From NCBI GenBank assembly GCA_003165595.1, contig PLWQ01000006.1:62001-126000 (forward strand): a stretch of DNA of 64,000 nt, given 5' to 3'. Each line of letters opens with the position of its first letter. Position 1 is the stretch's first letter. Origin of the DNA: Fibrobacterota bacterium (lineage in GTDB: Bacteria; Fibrobacterota; Chitinivibrionia; Chitinivibrionales; FEN-1185). Made by a program: the position numbers and the translations under genes. The notes below the pieces were generated by a model. The model was given only the letters and a program-made list of their open reading frames with translations. It made no database searches and was not told the DNA's origin. Positions 44,173-53,003 of the stretch are shown here, one piece after another.

Positions 44173-44272
44173 AGATCCGGGCGCCCCGCCGCTTGGTTCA
44201 CACTTCGCATCTCGCTCCGCGCCCAGGGGGGTTATAGGCCCGCCGCCGCAAAGCGGCGGGGCGCCCGGATCT
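44173..44272. mobile_element. 100-bp element with perfect 21-bp terminal inverted repeats
   Basis: Positions 44173-44193 and 44252-44272 are perfect inverted repeats beginning AGATCCGGGCGCC and ending GGCGCCCGGATCT. They equal the right end of the structured repeat family. The 58-bp centre is unrelated to other copies. It lies in the promoter gap between the PAS gene and the FecR gene. No transposase is inside. Confidence 0.6.
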
Positions 44273-44368
44273 TGCCGCATTTATCTCGGCATCTGCCGCT
44301 CTCATCCATTTTTTTTCCTTTGCGGCCACAGGCTCCCTATTATTTTAGTTTTAGAGGAGGGCAAACTT

Positions 44369-45514
44369 ATGAAAAATATAGGGAGTCTTTTTGCGACATG
44401 TCTTGTTCTTGCATTGCTGGCAGGATGCGGCGGAAACGGAAACCATCGGGTCTTTGGAAAACTCACCGGCGTGTCGGGCACGGTCCGGCTGTTCGCGGCG
44501 GGCGGCGCGTGGGCACCTGCGCAGAACGGCTCAGCGGTTGGCATCGGCGACAGTGTCCAAACGTCCAAGGAATCCGAGGCTGTTGTGGCTTTCGGCAAGA
44601 GCACGGTAAAGTTGAGCGAAAATACCTGCATTACGATCAGCGACACCCTGGACGCCGAGAAGAAAAGGCTCGTGTCCGTGCTCGTTACCGGCGGTGAAAT
44701 TCTTTGTGATGTCAAGGATTATGAGCAAAGCGGCGGCAGGTTTGAGGTGTGGACGCCGACTGCCGTTGCTCACGCGGAGGGAACCCACTTCAGCGTGACG
44801 TTTTCTCCCCAGGCCTACTCTACCAACGTTCACGTGCTTGACGGACGCGTACGCGTGTATAACCCGTTCATGCCGTCGGCGCCCCAGGTCATGGTTTCGC
44901 CCGGATGCTACACCACGGTCGCATACAACGCCGGGCCTTCCGCAACCGCACCCATGAACTGCGGACAGTTCAAGAAGATGGAACGTGTTCTTGGACCAAG
45001 GTGGTACCACGACTACGAAGTGAGATTCAAGGTCGATCCGGACCAGACACCTCTTGATGCACCTATCGTCGTTGTGCCCGTGGTAACGGCCGCTGTGTTT
45101 TTCCCGCCGGTACCTCCGCTACCCCGGGGACCGCACGGACGCTTTGTCGTACAAGGGCCGTTCTTGTTGCCGCCCGGTCCGGGAATGCCTTTGCCGGAAC
45201 GTCGTTCGGTCGCCTTTGCAGCGCCCGGTTTGCCCGCTCCCGGAATGCCACCAATGCCGCCGATGCCACGTCATGGCGGCGTATTGGTTCCTCCGGCGCC
45301 GCCCGGACCAGGCCGCCTGCCGGCGCCACCCGGTCCCGGCCGCATGCCGGCACCTCCCATGCCGGGCCGTGCACATGTGGTTGCGCCCAGACCCGTGGCG
45401 CCACCGCCCGCGCCCCATGCCCCGACAATGGCCAAGATCGCTGTTCATGGCGGCAACGGAGGCCACCAGGGCGGCAATCACGATCAGGGAAAACACAAAG
45501 GCGATAAGCACTAG
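44369..45514 (+). CDS. FecR-domain lipoprotein with proline-rich tail
   Basis: The 381-aa protein starts at 44369 with GAGGAGG upstream. Lipobox LLAGC (Cys about residue 21) marks an outer-membrane lipoprotein. Residues 30-180 form a FecR domain (GVSGTVRLF, GDSVQTSKESEAVVAFGKST, TPTAVAHAEGTHFSVTFS, HVLDGRVRVYNP). The last ~130 residues are a low-complexity tail rich in Pro, Gly, Met and Arg (PPAPPGPGRLPAPPGPG), ending in a His/Gly-rich string (HGGNGGHQGGNHDQGKHKGD) that could bind metal. It is divergent from the trehalose operon and convergent with the next gene (8 nt apart). No sigma or TonB partner is adjacent. Confidence 0.85.
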   Translation: MKNIGSLFATCLVLALLAGCGGNGNHRVFGKLTGVSGTVRLFAAGGAWAPAQNGSAVGIGDSVQTSKESEAVVAFGKSTVKLSENTCITISDTLDAEKKRLVSVLVTGGEILCDVKDYEQSGGRFEVWTPTAVAHAEGTHFSVTFSPQAYSTNVHVLDGRVRVYNPFMPSAPQVMVSPGCYTTVAYNAGPSATAPMNCGQFKKMERVLGPRWYHDYEVRFKVDPDQTPLDAPIVVVPVVTAAVFFPPVPPLPRGPHGRFVVQGPFLLPPGPGMPLPERRSVAFAAPGLPAPGMPPMPPMPRHGGVLVPPAPPGPGRLPAPPGPGRMPAPPMPGRAHVVAPRPVAPPPAPHAPTMAKIAVHGGNGGHQGGNHDQGKHKGDKH

Positions 45515-45522
45515 AGGCGAAA

Positions 45523-47064
45523 CTAGCGGGTGACGTCTTGATCCTGCTTTGCGGTTCCGGCGATTCGAACGAAACGGTACTCGAGCGGATCCACCAGCTC
45601 TTCGCGCACCCTGATTGAAAACGACCGCGCGTTTCCCGCGCTGTCGAAAACAAAAACCGGGTAGCTCTTGCCGAAGTACCTGTCGCGCCAGACGCACATC
45701 ATCGTGTCGCCGCCCACGTGCCACAGGTTGCCCGCAAGCCCGGGATGCGCGGTGAGGTGAAGTATGCAGTCTTTCCCGGTGCGAAAAATGGTGGCAGTGC
45801 CGTAGACGTCGCTCTTGTAGGTTCCCGTGAGCGCCTCGGGCTTTGCGAGCCCCAGCATGGTACGGGACGCCGAGGCTTTGGCCTTGGCCGGATCGTTATT
45901 CCACCGATCCAGGAGAATCCCGCTCCAATCCCGCGACGGAATTCCCAGATACCCGTCCAGGATTTCGTAGAAAATCGCTTCGTGAAGCCTGTGGTTGTCG
46001 CAATTGGTAAGCACCGCGATCCCGAGTTTTTCGTCGGGCACGAACCCCACAAAGCACAGCATGCCGTCGACCCCGCCCGCATTGTACACGAGCATTCGTC
46101 CGTAGTAATCGGCCAGCATCCAGCCCAGGCCCGAGGCATGAAACTTGGTCGCGGGAAACAGCCCGCGCGAGTTCGGCTCGGGAGGCGCGAGCATCTGCGG
46201 CTTCCGCGTCTCGCCCACAATGGCCGAATCGACCACCACGGTTCCGTTGAATCGCCCATTGTCAAGCTGGAGCCTGAGCCATTTGGACAGGTCTATGGCG
46301 GATGAATTCATGGCCCCCGCCGCGCCGATGTTGTCGAACATGCGATAGGTGATTGCCGACACCTTGCCGTCGGCGATCGTGTGCGGGTCCGCCGCATTCT
46401 GGACCCTAAACAGATCCCGGGCAGACGTGCCCGAGCGCGTCATGCCGAGCGGGTCGAGCAGACGTTTCTTGACAAGTGCGCCCCACGGCATCCCCGCGGC
46501 AGTCGCGGCAACCCTGCCCGCAACGAGGTACATCAGATTCGAATAACCGAACCGGCTCCGGATTGCGAAATCCGGCTTGAGGAACCTGAGCCGGGACAGT
46601 ATGGTGTCGTCGGTATAGCGTGAGCCGTACCACAAAAGATCGCCGCAGCGCGATGCGAGACCGGTGCGGTGCGACAGCAGATCCCGCAGCGTAAGTTCGC
46701 TGCTCGCGCAGTCGTCCTGCAGCGCAAACGAGGGCAGCCGCCGCGAAATGGTATCGTCCCAGGAGATCATTCCGTCTTTGACAAGGAGGCCGATGGCTGT
46801 TGCGGTAAACGGCATCGTGGCCGGGCCGATGGCAAATACTGTTTTGCCGTCGATCCGCGCGCCCTCTCCCCGCCTGCACACGCCGTATCCCCGGCAGGCG
46901 ACCAGGGAATCGTCTTTTACGACGGCGACGGCAACCCCCGGCACCCGCCACGAAGACATGCAGGCCTTTACGCACGAGTCAAGCGGCAGGGGAAGCCCGC
47001 CCGCGGCGGAGGCACAGGAGGCAAGGGCAAGGGTCAGTAGCACACAGGTATACGCTTTTGTCAT
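45523..47064 (-). CDS. β-lactamase-fold (serine hydrolase-like) lipoprotein lacking the SxxK catalytic pair
   Basis: The 513-aa protein has lipobox LASC (Cys17) after an N-terminal signal. It has the class C β-lactamase/DD-peptidase fold: WRVPGVAVAVVKDDSLVACRGYGV, LTLRDLLSHRTGL, FGYSNLMYLVAGRV and the HxG-type HASGLGWMLADY. The YSN triad (Y174-S175-N176) is kept. But the SxxK motif that holds the nucleophile reads PATM (P81, A82, T83, M84) in FAIGPATMPFTATAIGLL, so Ser is Pro and Lys is Met; checked on the DNA. The enzyme should be inactive, perhaps a binding protein. The C-terminal ~100 residues form a separate lipocalin-like β-domain seen in this group. Start 47064 is chosen for the signal peptide. 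Confidence 0.85.
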   Translation of the reverse strand: MTKAYTCVLLTLALASCASAAGGLPLPLDSCVKACMSSWRVPGVAVAVVKDDSLVACRGYGVCRRGEGARIDGKTVFAIGPATMPFTATAIGLLVKDGMISWDDTISRRLPSFALQDDCASSELTLRDLLSHRTGLASRCGDLLWYGSRYTDDTILSRLRFLKPDFAIRSRFGYSNLMYLVAGRVAATAAGMPWGALVKKRLLDPLGMTRSGTSARDLFRVQNAADPHTIADGKVSAITYRMFDNIGAAGAMNSSAIDLSKWLRLQLDNGRFNGTVVVDSAIVGETRKPQMLAPPEPNSRGLFPATKFHASGLGWMLADYYGRMLVYNAGGVDGMLCFVGFVPDEKLGIAVLTNCDNHRLHEAIFYEILDGYLGIPSRDWSGILLDRWNNDPAKAKASASRTMLGLAKPEALTGTYKSDVYGTATIFRTGKDCILHLTAHPGLAGNLWHVGGDTMMCVWRDRYFGKSYPVFVFDSAGNARSFSIRVREELVDPLEYRFVRIAGTAKQDQDVTR

Positions 47065-47183
47065 ATATCGGTTCCATTGCAGAGCGCATGGCACAGTGCA
47101 TGAAAATAGTAAAAGTCATTGCCGGTTTTGTCCGGATATTGTAAGTTAATTATCGATTGACAGTCCAATCTTAAGGAGGACAA

Positions 47184-47819
47184 GTGCAATTCCGACGTGG
47201 CGCGGCCGTGGCCGCCGTATTCCTTTTGGTTTCATGCGCAACGTACCGCCCCCAGCTGCCCGGCGCCATTGCGCGCGGCACTCACGAATATGTCAATGAT
47301 GTTGCAGGCATCAGGATCGCATTTCCGGAACAATGGGACATCTCCACCGGTCCTGCGAGCGGCCCAAAGGAATTCCGGCCGTTGTTCCGCACGCTGCAAT
47401 CGCCCACCACCGAGTTGCTGTTTATCGGAATGGATTCAAGCAAAAGCGCGTTTGTGCGTTGCGTTGCCGAAGCGTTCGACGGCGGTCTGGACTCTTACTA
47501 CACTGCGGTCGTTCGCAGCAGCGGAGCCGGGATAGGTGTACAGGCCGCCGATTACTACGAAGGAAAAGGCCAAAAACTGGTGGTCTGGACCTACAACCTC
47601 GTCAACGGCGACCAGACTTCGGCGTTCGAGGAGTACGTAATCGACCTTGGCGGCACCAAATGCCGTCTCAGCTTCTGGACATCTGCGGACCTCTTTTCCA
47701 GCTACCATGCGGAATTTGAGAAGACGGCAAAAACGGTGTGCGCGGGAAAAGAGCTAGCGACGTGCGAGCAGGTCTGGGCCGCAAAAGACAGCGCCGAGGC
47801 GCACCGGACGCTCAAATAG
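47184..47819 (+). CDS. Small lipoprotein, unknown function
   Basis: The 211-aa protein uses a GTG start with AAGGAGGA six bases upstream. The signal AAVAAVFLLVSC has lipobox LVSC (Cys18). The rest is a single α/β domain (YVNDVAGIRIAFPEQWDI, TELLFIGMDSSKSAFVRC, FEEYVIDLGGTKCRLSFWTSADLFSSY) with three or four Cys. It resembles PsbP/'hydrolase-like' stress lipoproteins that share the GIRIAFPExW strand, but I cannot place it firmly. It is divergent from the inactive β-lactamase-like lipoprotein, 120 bp apart. Confidence 0.7.
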   Translation: MQFRRGAAVAAVFLLVSCATYRPQLPGAIARGTHEYVNDVAGIRIAFPEQWDISTGPASGPKEFRPLFRTLQSPTTELLFIGMDSSKSAFVRCVAEAFDGGLDSYYTAVVRSSGAGIGVQAADYYEGKGQKLVVWTYNLVNGDQTSAFEEYVIDLGGTKCRLSFWTSADLFSSYHAEFEKTAKTVCAGKELATCEQVWAAKDSAEAHRTLK

Positions 47820-47851
47820 TAATTAGAGCATAACCATAAATGGGTGCCACG

Positions 47852-47935
47852 TGTCACTCCCGCGAAAGTGGGAGTCCATCTTTTCTTTATACAGTGGATT
47901 CCCGACCAGGCCGGGGACGACAAAACTTTCCACAG
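47852..47935. repeat. dRS3-like palindromic repeat unit
   Basis: CACTCCCGCGAAAGTGGGAGT is followed by a spacer and GTGGATTCCCGACCAGGCCGG. This is the widespread 'TCCCGCGAAAGCGGGAATCC' type of intergenic repeat known from many Proteobacteria (Neisseria dRS3 is similar). It explains the false N-terminal extension of metF. There is no evidence of function here. Confidence 0.55.
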
Positions 47936-48002
47936 AAACCGGCTCGGGATTCGCTTTCGATGCCGGATGCCCCTTGCCATTGGCAACCACTATTTTTCCT
48001 TC

Positions 48003-48893
48003 ATGCACATAAACGACATTTTCAAACGCGATAAGATAACCTTCAGCTTCGAGTTCTTTCCACCCAGGGACGCGGCTGCTTCGGAACAGCTGTTCCACAC
48101 AATCACCGACGTGGTACCGCTTGGCCCCTCCTATGTGAGCGTCACGTACGGCGCAGGCGGTTCCACCCGCACACTCACGCACGACCTTGTGGTTCGCATC
48201 AAGAAAGAAACCGGCATTACCGTGGTGTCGCACCTTACCTGCGCCGGTTCCACCGAGGACGAGATTCTGAAGATTCTGGCCACCTATCGCGCAAGCGGCA
48301 TAGAGAACATCATGGCACTGCGGGGCGACCCGCCCAGGGGGCAGCCGCCGTTCGTTCCGCCGGAGGGAGGCTGCGCGCACGCCGCCGAACTTGTGACGCT
48401 CATAAAACGCCATTTCCCCGCCATGGGTGTCGGCGTGGCAGGCTATCCGGAAGGTCATCCGGAAGCGCCCAACCGCCTGCGCGAGATGGATCACCTTAAG
48501 GCAAAAGTGGATGCCGGCGCGGATTTCGTGTGCACGCAATTCTTTTTCGACAACCACGATTTCTTTGACTTCTGCGACCGGTGCAGGCTGGCGGGCATCA
48601 CGGTACCCATACTGGCGGGTATCATGCCCGTTACCTCGCTCAAGGGAATGGCTCGAATGGCCGACCTGGCTGCGCGCACGCATTTTCCGGCGCGGCTCCT
48701 GAGGGCGCTGTCACGCGCCGAAGACGACGACCACGTGGAAAAAGTGGGCGTCCACTGGGCAACGGAGCAGGTGGCCGACCTGATTGACAACGGAGTAAAG
48801 GGCGTTCATTTCTATACGCTTAACAAATCGAAAGCAACCCTGAAGATTTACGATTCGCTGGGCGTCACCAGTTCGGCAAGGCTCAAGCAATAG
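48003..48893 (+). CDS. metF: 5,10-methylenetetrahydrofolate reductase
   Basis: The 296-aa flavoprotein reduces methylene-THF to methyl-THF for methionine synthesis. FSFEFFPPRD near the N-terminus holds the catalytic Glu; SYVSVTYGAGGSTR, HLTCAGST, NIMALRGDPP and GADFVCTQFFFD are the family motifs (FAD and folate binding). GVHFYTLNKSKA is the C-terminal signature. The start at 48003 has no clear Shine-Dalgarno site, but the longer frame reads through a repeat and is rejected. Standing alone, it is followed by a 300-bp gap without a gene. Confidence 0.96.
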   Translation: MHINDIFKRDKITFSFEFFPPRDAAASEQLFHTITDVVPLGPSYVSVTYGAGGSTRTLTHDLVVRIKKETGITVVSHLTCAGSTEDEILKILATYRASGIENIMALRGDPPRGQPPFVPPEGGCAHAAELVTLIKRHFPAMGVGVAGYPEGHPEAPNRLREMDHLKAKVDAGADFVCTQFFFDNHDFFDFCDRCRLAGITVPILAGIMPVTSLKGMARMADLAARTHFPARLLRALSRAEDDDHVEKVGVHWATEQVADLIDNGVKGVHFYTLNKSKATLKIYDSLGVTSSARLKQ

Positions 48894-49190
48894 CCTTGCC
48901 GCTTATCCCCTAGCCCACCACCTGCGATCCATTTCTCTTATGAAAAGCAGCTGGGGCCCCGACCAGGTGTCGGGCTTCAAAGCTTTTCCGAATGGCCATA
49001 GGCTTTCTTGGTGGTGAGGAACAGGCCGCAACAGGGTCTTCCCAACCACTTTTCGCGGGTGCCCCCCAACCGAGGTTGACGTTTGCCACAGCCCCGTCAA
49101 GGGGTGCACCCAGGAAGGGGTAGCGGAAGACCGGTGGTACACCGGGCTGAAGCGAGGGGGAAACTTCCCCCCGTAGGAACATGCTATCCA
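48894..49190. other. Gap after metF with a hairpin
   Basis: No gene is seen. GGGGGA-AACT-TCCCCC near 49154-49169 forms a short hairpin without a T-run. A dyad CGCGGGTGCCCCCC / GGGGTGCACCC lies upstream. Role unknown. Confidence 0.35.
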
Positions 49191-52109
49191 TTATCTTTTC
49201 CCATACACTACCAGTTTTTCCCTTAGCGCAACCTCGCTGATCGGCTTTACAAGATAATCGTTCATGCCGGCGGCGAGACAGACTTCCCTGTCTTCGGAAA
49301 GCGCGTGCGCCGTAAGGGCGATTATCGGGATTCTTTGTCCGAGCCTGCGCCGGATTTCCCTGGTGGCGTCCACGCCCCCCATCTCCGGCATCTGCACGTC
49401 CATAAAGACCATGTCGAAATGCCGGGAACATGCCTTGTCCACCGCCTCCGTCCCGTTGACGGCAAAGGAAACCGCGCATCCCAGCTTCGCGAGCATCACG
49501 CTCAGAAGTTTCCGGTTTACCGGATTGTCCTCCGCCACGAGCACTGCGGCGCCCACTCCCTTCTGTTCGGCCGCCGAGTGTCTGGTAACGAGGTTCTCCT
49601 CGCGCGCAGGGCCCTGGCCGAACAACATGCGCATGATATTTTCAAAATCGGACCTGCTCACCGGCTTGCTGCAATAGGCGTCGAACCCGAGATCGGCGTA
49701 GGCCCTGGCCGAGCCCGGCTCGGCATCGCCGGTGAGGGCAAAAAGCCGTGTTCCCTTGACTGCATGCAACGCACGGACCTGCGAAGCGAAATCTGCCGCA
49801 GGCAGGTCTCTCCGCTCGCACTGGTACACGATGGCATCGGGCGCAGGATCGCATGATTGAAGCGCCGCCAAAGCCTCGGTGGCCGACCCCACTGCCGCTA
49901 CAACCACCATTCCCGTCTCAGAGCACAGGCGTGCGGTGATTTCGCGCGCCGGCGGGTCGGCATCGACTATCAACATTCTCTTCCCGGCGAGCGCACCTTC
50001 GCCGGTATTCGCGCAAGACGTGCGTTCGGCTTTCTTCCCTTCGTCAAGAACCAGCGTTACGGTAAACTCGCTGCCTTTTCCCACTTCCGAGTTTACGGTG
50101 ATCACACCGCCCATTTTTTCCACCAAAGCCCGGACAATGGCAAGCCCCAACCCGGTCCCGCCGTATTTCCTGGTTGTGGAAGCGTCGGCTTGGACAAACG
50201 GATCGAAAATCTCGCGCTGCACCGCTTCCGGAATGCCCGTTCCCGTGTCAACGACGCTGATGCGCACAAGCCGGCGTTCCGCTTTGCCTTCCATCCGGCT
50301 GTCTGTTATGCTTTCGCAAGCAACGGCGAGCGTAATGCTTCCATGGTCGGTGAATTTCGCGGCGTTGTTGAGGAGGTTGAGGAATATTTGACGCACGCGC
50401 GTGGGATCGCCCACGAAACTTCGCGGGGCGTCGGCAGGATACTCGAACCGAAGCCCCACGTCTTTCCCCGCAACGCGCTGACGCGCGATACGGAGCAGGC
50501 CGGACAAAAGATATTCAAGGTCAAAATCGATTGATTCCAGCCGGACCTCACCCGCTTCAATCTTTGCAACATCGAGAATGTTGCTGATGATCCCGAGCAA
50601 CAGATCGCCCGAAGAACAAATAGTGTCCGCGTAGTCCCGCTGTATTTCGGACAGCGGTGTGTCCGACAGCATGCGGGCAAACCCGATGACGGCGGTAAGC
50701 GGCGTTCGAATTTCGTGCGACATGTTGGCGAGGAACAGGCTCTTTGCCTTGTTTGCCGCCTCCGCATCGTCTTTGGCTTTCTCCAATTCCGCCTCCGCCT
50801 GCTTCCGAATGGAAATGTCGCGCGCAATGCCGAGCACGAGTTTCTTTTTGTCAATTACCACGGGAACGGTGCATATTTCGACGGGAACGGCGGAACCGTC
50901 CTTTCTGTGCAGGGTAAACTCGTCGGGACCTGTGGGTCTGCCCATCATGTTCTTGGCCAGCAGCGCTGCAGCCTTGACAATATCCTCCTTGCCGATGAGG
51001 TTGAGTTTGAGAAAGCTGCTCCCCACGAGATCCCTTCGGGGAGATCCCGCCAGTTCCTCGGCTTTCCTGTTGCCGTCCACGAACGTGCCCGTAAGATCGT
51101 TCATGTAGTAGGCGTCCGGCGCGGACTCGAACAGAACCCTGAACCGCTCTTCGGAAGACTTGAGCTGCGCCGCCAGGCCGGTACGCTCCTCCAGCTCCTG
51201 CTCGAGTTTCTGTTTGGCGGCTTCGAGCTGTTTGGTTCGGAGGCGAACAAGCTCTTCGAGCTGTTCCTGGTGTTTTTCCAGCTCCCGCTGCGCAAGTTTC
51301 CGTTCCGACACGTTTCTTATGACGCCCTGTGCAAAGGCGATGCTCTTCCCTTTTTGGAAGGGAGTGATATTGATCTCCGTTGGAATCGGATTGCCGGACT
51401 TGTCCTGTAAATCAATCTCAAGATTCTTAACCGGTTTTCCCGTGAACAACTTGGCAATCACCGAAAACGCTTTGGACATTTCGCGGCCGGGCATCACCGC
51501 GCTCACATTCCTGCCGATGAGCTCTTCGGGTGTGTACCCGTACATGTCCCGCAGATTCGGGCTTATGTACTGGATCCGGCCGGCAACATCGATCTGAAAG
51601 ATCACATGATCCATGTTCTCGATGATCATCCGCAGTTTCTGTTCGCTCTCCTTGAGCTGACGCTCGGCCTGCTTGCGTTTTGTGACATCCCGCGTTATGA
51701 AGAACAGGTCGTTGCCCTTGATATTGCCCGTGCTCACCATGTTGCGCCAATTGCCGTTCTTGTCTTTAAACCTGTATTCGAACGTCTCGGAAATGTCCGA
51801 GTCCTTTCCTGTAAAGAGCCTCTTGCCGCGGGCGCTGATGTACTTGCGCAGAAGCGGAACCAGCAGCTTCCGATCGTCGGGGTGAATAAAAGCCAGACCG
51901 GACTTTCCCAGCAAGTCCGCGGGCTCGTAGCCGAGGATGCGCTTGTGCGAAGGGCTCAAATACACGTACCGGGAGAAAAGATCCGTCACCGCGATCAATT
52001 CGTTGGTGTTCTCTATTATCAATCTATACCGGGCCTCGACTTCGGCAAAATCGAGGGGCGGTGCCGAGCTTGCGGCCGCAGGCTTTTTTCTTTTGAAGAA
52101 CAAACCCAT
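49191..52109 (-). CDS. Hybrid sensor histidine kinase (three PAS, two receiver domains)
   Basis: The 972-aa protein is cytoplasmic (no membrane segments). It has PAS at about 25-140, 155-270 and 320-435, with a coiled coil at 270-320. HisKA carries phosphoacceptor His465 (MSHEIRTPLTAVIGFARML), then HATPase (about 570-700) with NLLNNAAKFTDHGSI, DTGTGIP and GTGLGLAIV. Two receiver domains follow. The second is intact (Asp904 in FMDVQMPEMGG; Lys in YLVKP). The first (about 715-835) reads DAIVYQCERRD where the phosphoacceptor Asp is expected: Gln763, so it is a pseudo-receiver. GAGGTT lies before ATG 52109. It stands alone; no response regulator is adjacent. Confidence 0.93.
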   Translation of the reverse strand: MGLFFKRKKPAAASSAPPLDFAEVEARYRLIIENTNELIAVTDLFSRYVYLSPSHKRILGYEPADLLGKSGLAFIHPDDRKLLVPLLRKYISARGKRLFTGKDSDISETFEYRFKDKNGNWRNMVSTGNIKGNDLFFITRDVTKRKQAERQLKESEQKLRMIIENMDHVIFQIDVAGRIQYISPNLRDMYGYTPEELIGRNVSAVMPGREMSKAFSVIAKLFTGKPVKNLEIDLQDKSGNPIPTEINITPFQKGKSIAFAQGVIRNVSERKLAQRELEKHQEQLEELVRLRTKQLEAAKQKLEQELEERTGLAAQLKSSEERFRVLFESAPDAYYMNDLTGTFVDGNRKAEELAGSPRRDLVGSSFLKLNLIGKEDIVKAAALLAKNMMGRPTGPDEFTLHRKDGSAVPVEICTVPVVIDKKKLVLGIARDISIRKQAEAELEKAKDDAEAANKAKSLFLANMSHEIRTPLTAVIGFARMLSDTPLSEIQRDYADTICSSGDLLLGIISNILDVAKIEAGEVRLESIDFDLEYLLSGLLRIARQRVAGKDVGLRFEYPADAPRSFVGDPTRVRQIFLNLLNNAAKFTDHGSITLAVACESITDSRMEGKAERRLVRISVVDTGTGIPEAVQREIFDPFVQADASTTRKYGGTGLGLAIVRALVEKMGGVITVNSEVGKGSEFTVTLVLDEGKKAERTSCANTGEGALAGKRMLIVDADPPAREITARLCSETGMVVVAAVGSATEALAALQSCDPAPDAIVYQCERRDLPAADFASQVRALHAVKGTRLFALTGDAEPGSARAYADLGFDAYCSKPVSRSDFENIMRMLFGQGPAREENLVTRHSAAEQKGVGAAVLVAEDNPVNRKLLSVMLAKLGCAVSFAVNGTEAVDKACSRHFDMVFMDVQMPEMGGVDATREIRRRLGQRIPIIALTAHALSEDREVCLAAGMNDYLVKPISEVALREKLVVYGKR

Positions 52110-52238
52110 GGAACCTCGGGTATGGATGGCTATTCTCTGATTTTACACGGTTTTTCCCGAAAATGCCGTAAGAAAAACGAAGCGTGCGGCCGTGCCCGCG
52201 GCTAAATACGTGTGGGGCGCCGCCTATCACCGCTACGC

Positions 52239-52320
52239 GGGCGCCCCGCCGAAGACGGCGACGGTTCTCCTTCCGGACTCGGCCAAGGCCTCGGTGCCGG
52301 GGGCGTCGCCCCCAACCCCC
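52239..52320 (-). repeat. Structured repeat, right-end half (-)
   Basis: On the minus strand it ends GGCGGGGCGCCCG. GGCCTTGGCC and GGGGGCGACGCCCCC stems are visible. The left end is lost. It forms a head-to-head pair with the copy at 52658-52902. Confidence 0.6.
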
Positions 52321-52322
52321 CA

Positions 52323-52354
52323 CCTACTTTCTGTCTGCAGCGACAGAAAGTAGG
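52323..52354. repeat. Perfect 13-bp hairpin
   Basis: CCTACTTTCTGTC (52323-52335) and GACAGAAAGTAGG (52342-52354) pair around TGCAGC, followed by CAAAGAACGCC. It lacks a U-tract, so it is not a terminator. Similar AAAGTAGGCAAAGAA strings occur as interspersed sequence in other bacteria. Confidence 0.5.
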
Positions 52355-52415
52355 CAAAGAACGCCGCGCCTACAGCGCCGCCTGATCGCTCGGCCGTCGG
52401 GCCGCTCGTGAACTC

Positions 52416-52539
52416 ACCCCGCAGAACAGTTGCAGGATCTGAACGAAGATGCCGGTCTCGGACAGCACGAGCGGGCCAAACCTCCGGCCGAGTGGGCGGC
52501 GCTGATGGCGGAAGACAAAGACCAATACAATTCGGATTG
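52416..52539 (+). pseudogene. 3' coding remnant
   Basis: After a stop, the frame reads THPAEQLQDLNEDAGL, then PPAEWAALMAEDKDQYNSD and stop. It has protein-like composition but no start codon, so it looks like the tail of a lost gene trapped between paired repeats. Family not recognised. Confidence 0.35.
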
Positions 52540-52657
52540 ATTCACCAGACGTTGTTGACGCATTGCACTCTTACCTCCTCGCCACTGATGGAGAAAGAAA
52601 AAGCAAAACAATTCAAGTTGATTCGCGCAAGCCCTTATTTACAAGTGGGCAAAGTAC

Positions 52658-52902
52658 TTCTGCCAGCGTTAGGTGGACTGAAAGGCGCGCAAGAGCGCGG
52701 TACCGCCTGACCGCGGCCGCAGGCCCTAGCGGCAGGCGGTACCGAGGCGAGCCGGAGCACATGGATGTGCGGAGACCATCACGCATAGGCGTGACCGAAA
52801 CGGCGCGAGCAGGATGCGAAGCGTGAATAGCCGAGCCTGTAAGGAGACCGACCCAAGCGCAGCGAGGGTAACGCCCATTCAAGGCGGCGGGGCGCCCAGA
52901 TC
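52658..52902 (+). repeat. Structured repeat, enlarged copy (+)
   Basis: Left end TTCTGCCAGCGTTAGGTGG; stems GGCGCGC...GCGCG and TACCGCCTG/CAGGCGGTA with inner CGCGGCC-GCA-GGCC; right end GAGGGTAACGCCCATT, extended by GGCGGGGCGCCCAGATCC. About 75 extra bases lie between the central stem and the right-end module, so it is 245 bp instead of ~147. Confidence 0.75.
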
Positions 52903-53003
52903 CTGACCCACTACAAAGCAGCAAATACCCTCCATATCACCCTGGATTATTTTCATACAATAGAACATCCGTCCGAAAGGTCATTATCTAACAAGGAGAA
53001 CAA

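Noticed and set aside
44173-44272. Rho-independent terminator
   Set aside because: The inverted arms are 58 bp apart, have no T-run and lie in a divergent promoter gap.
47844-48002. N-terminal extension of MetF
   Set aside because: It reads through a palindromic intergenic repeat; the family N-terminus begins at 48003.
10900-52902. CRISPR array
   Set aside because: The repeats are ~147 bp, dispersed and in both orientations, with no spacer periodicity.
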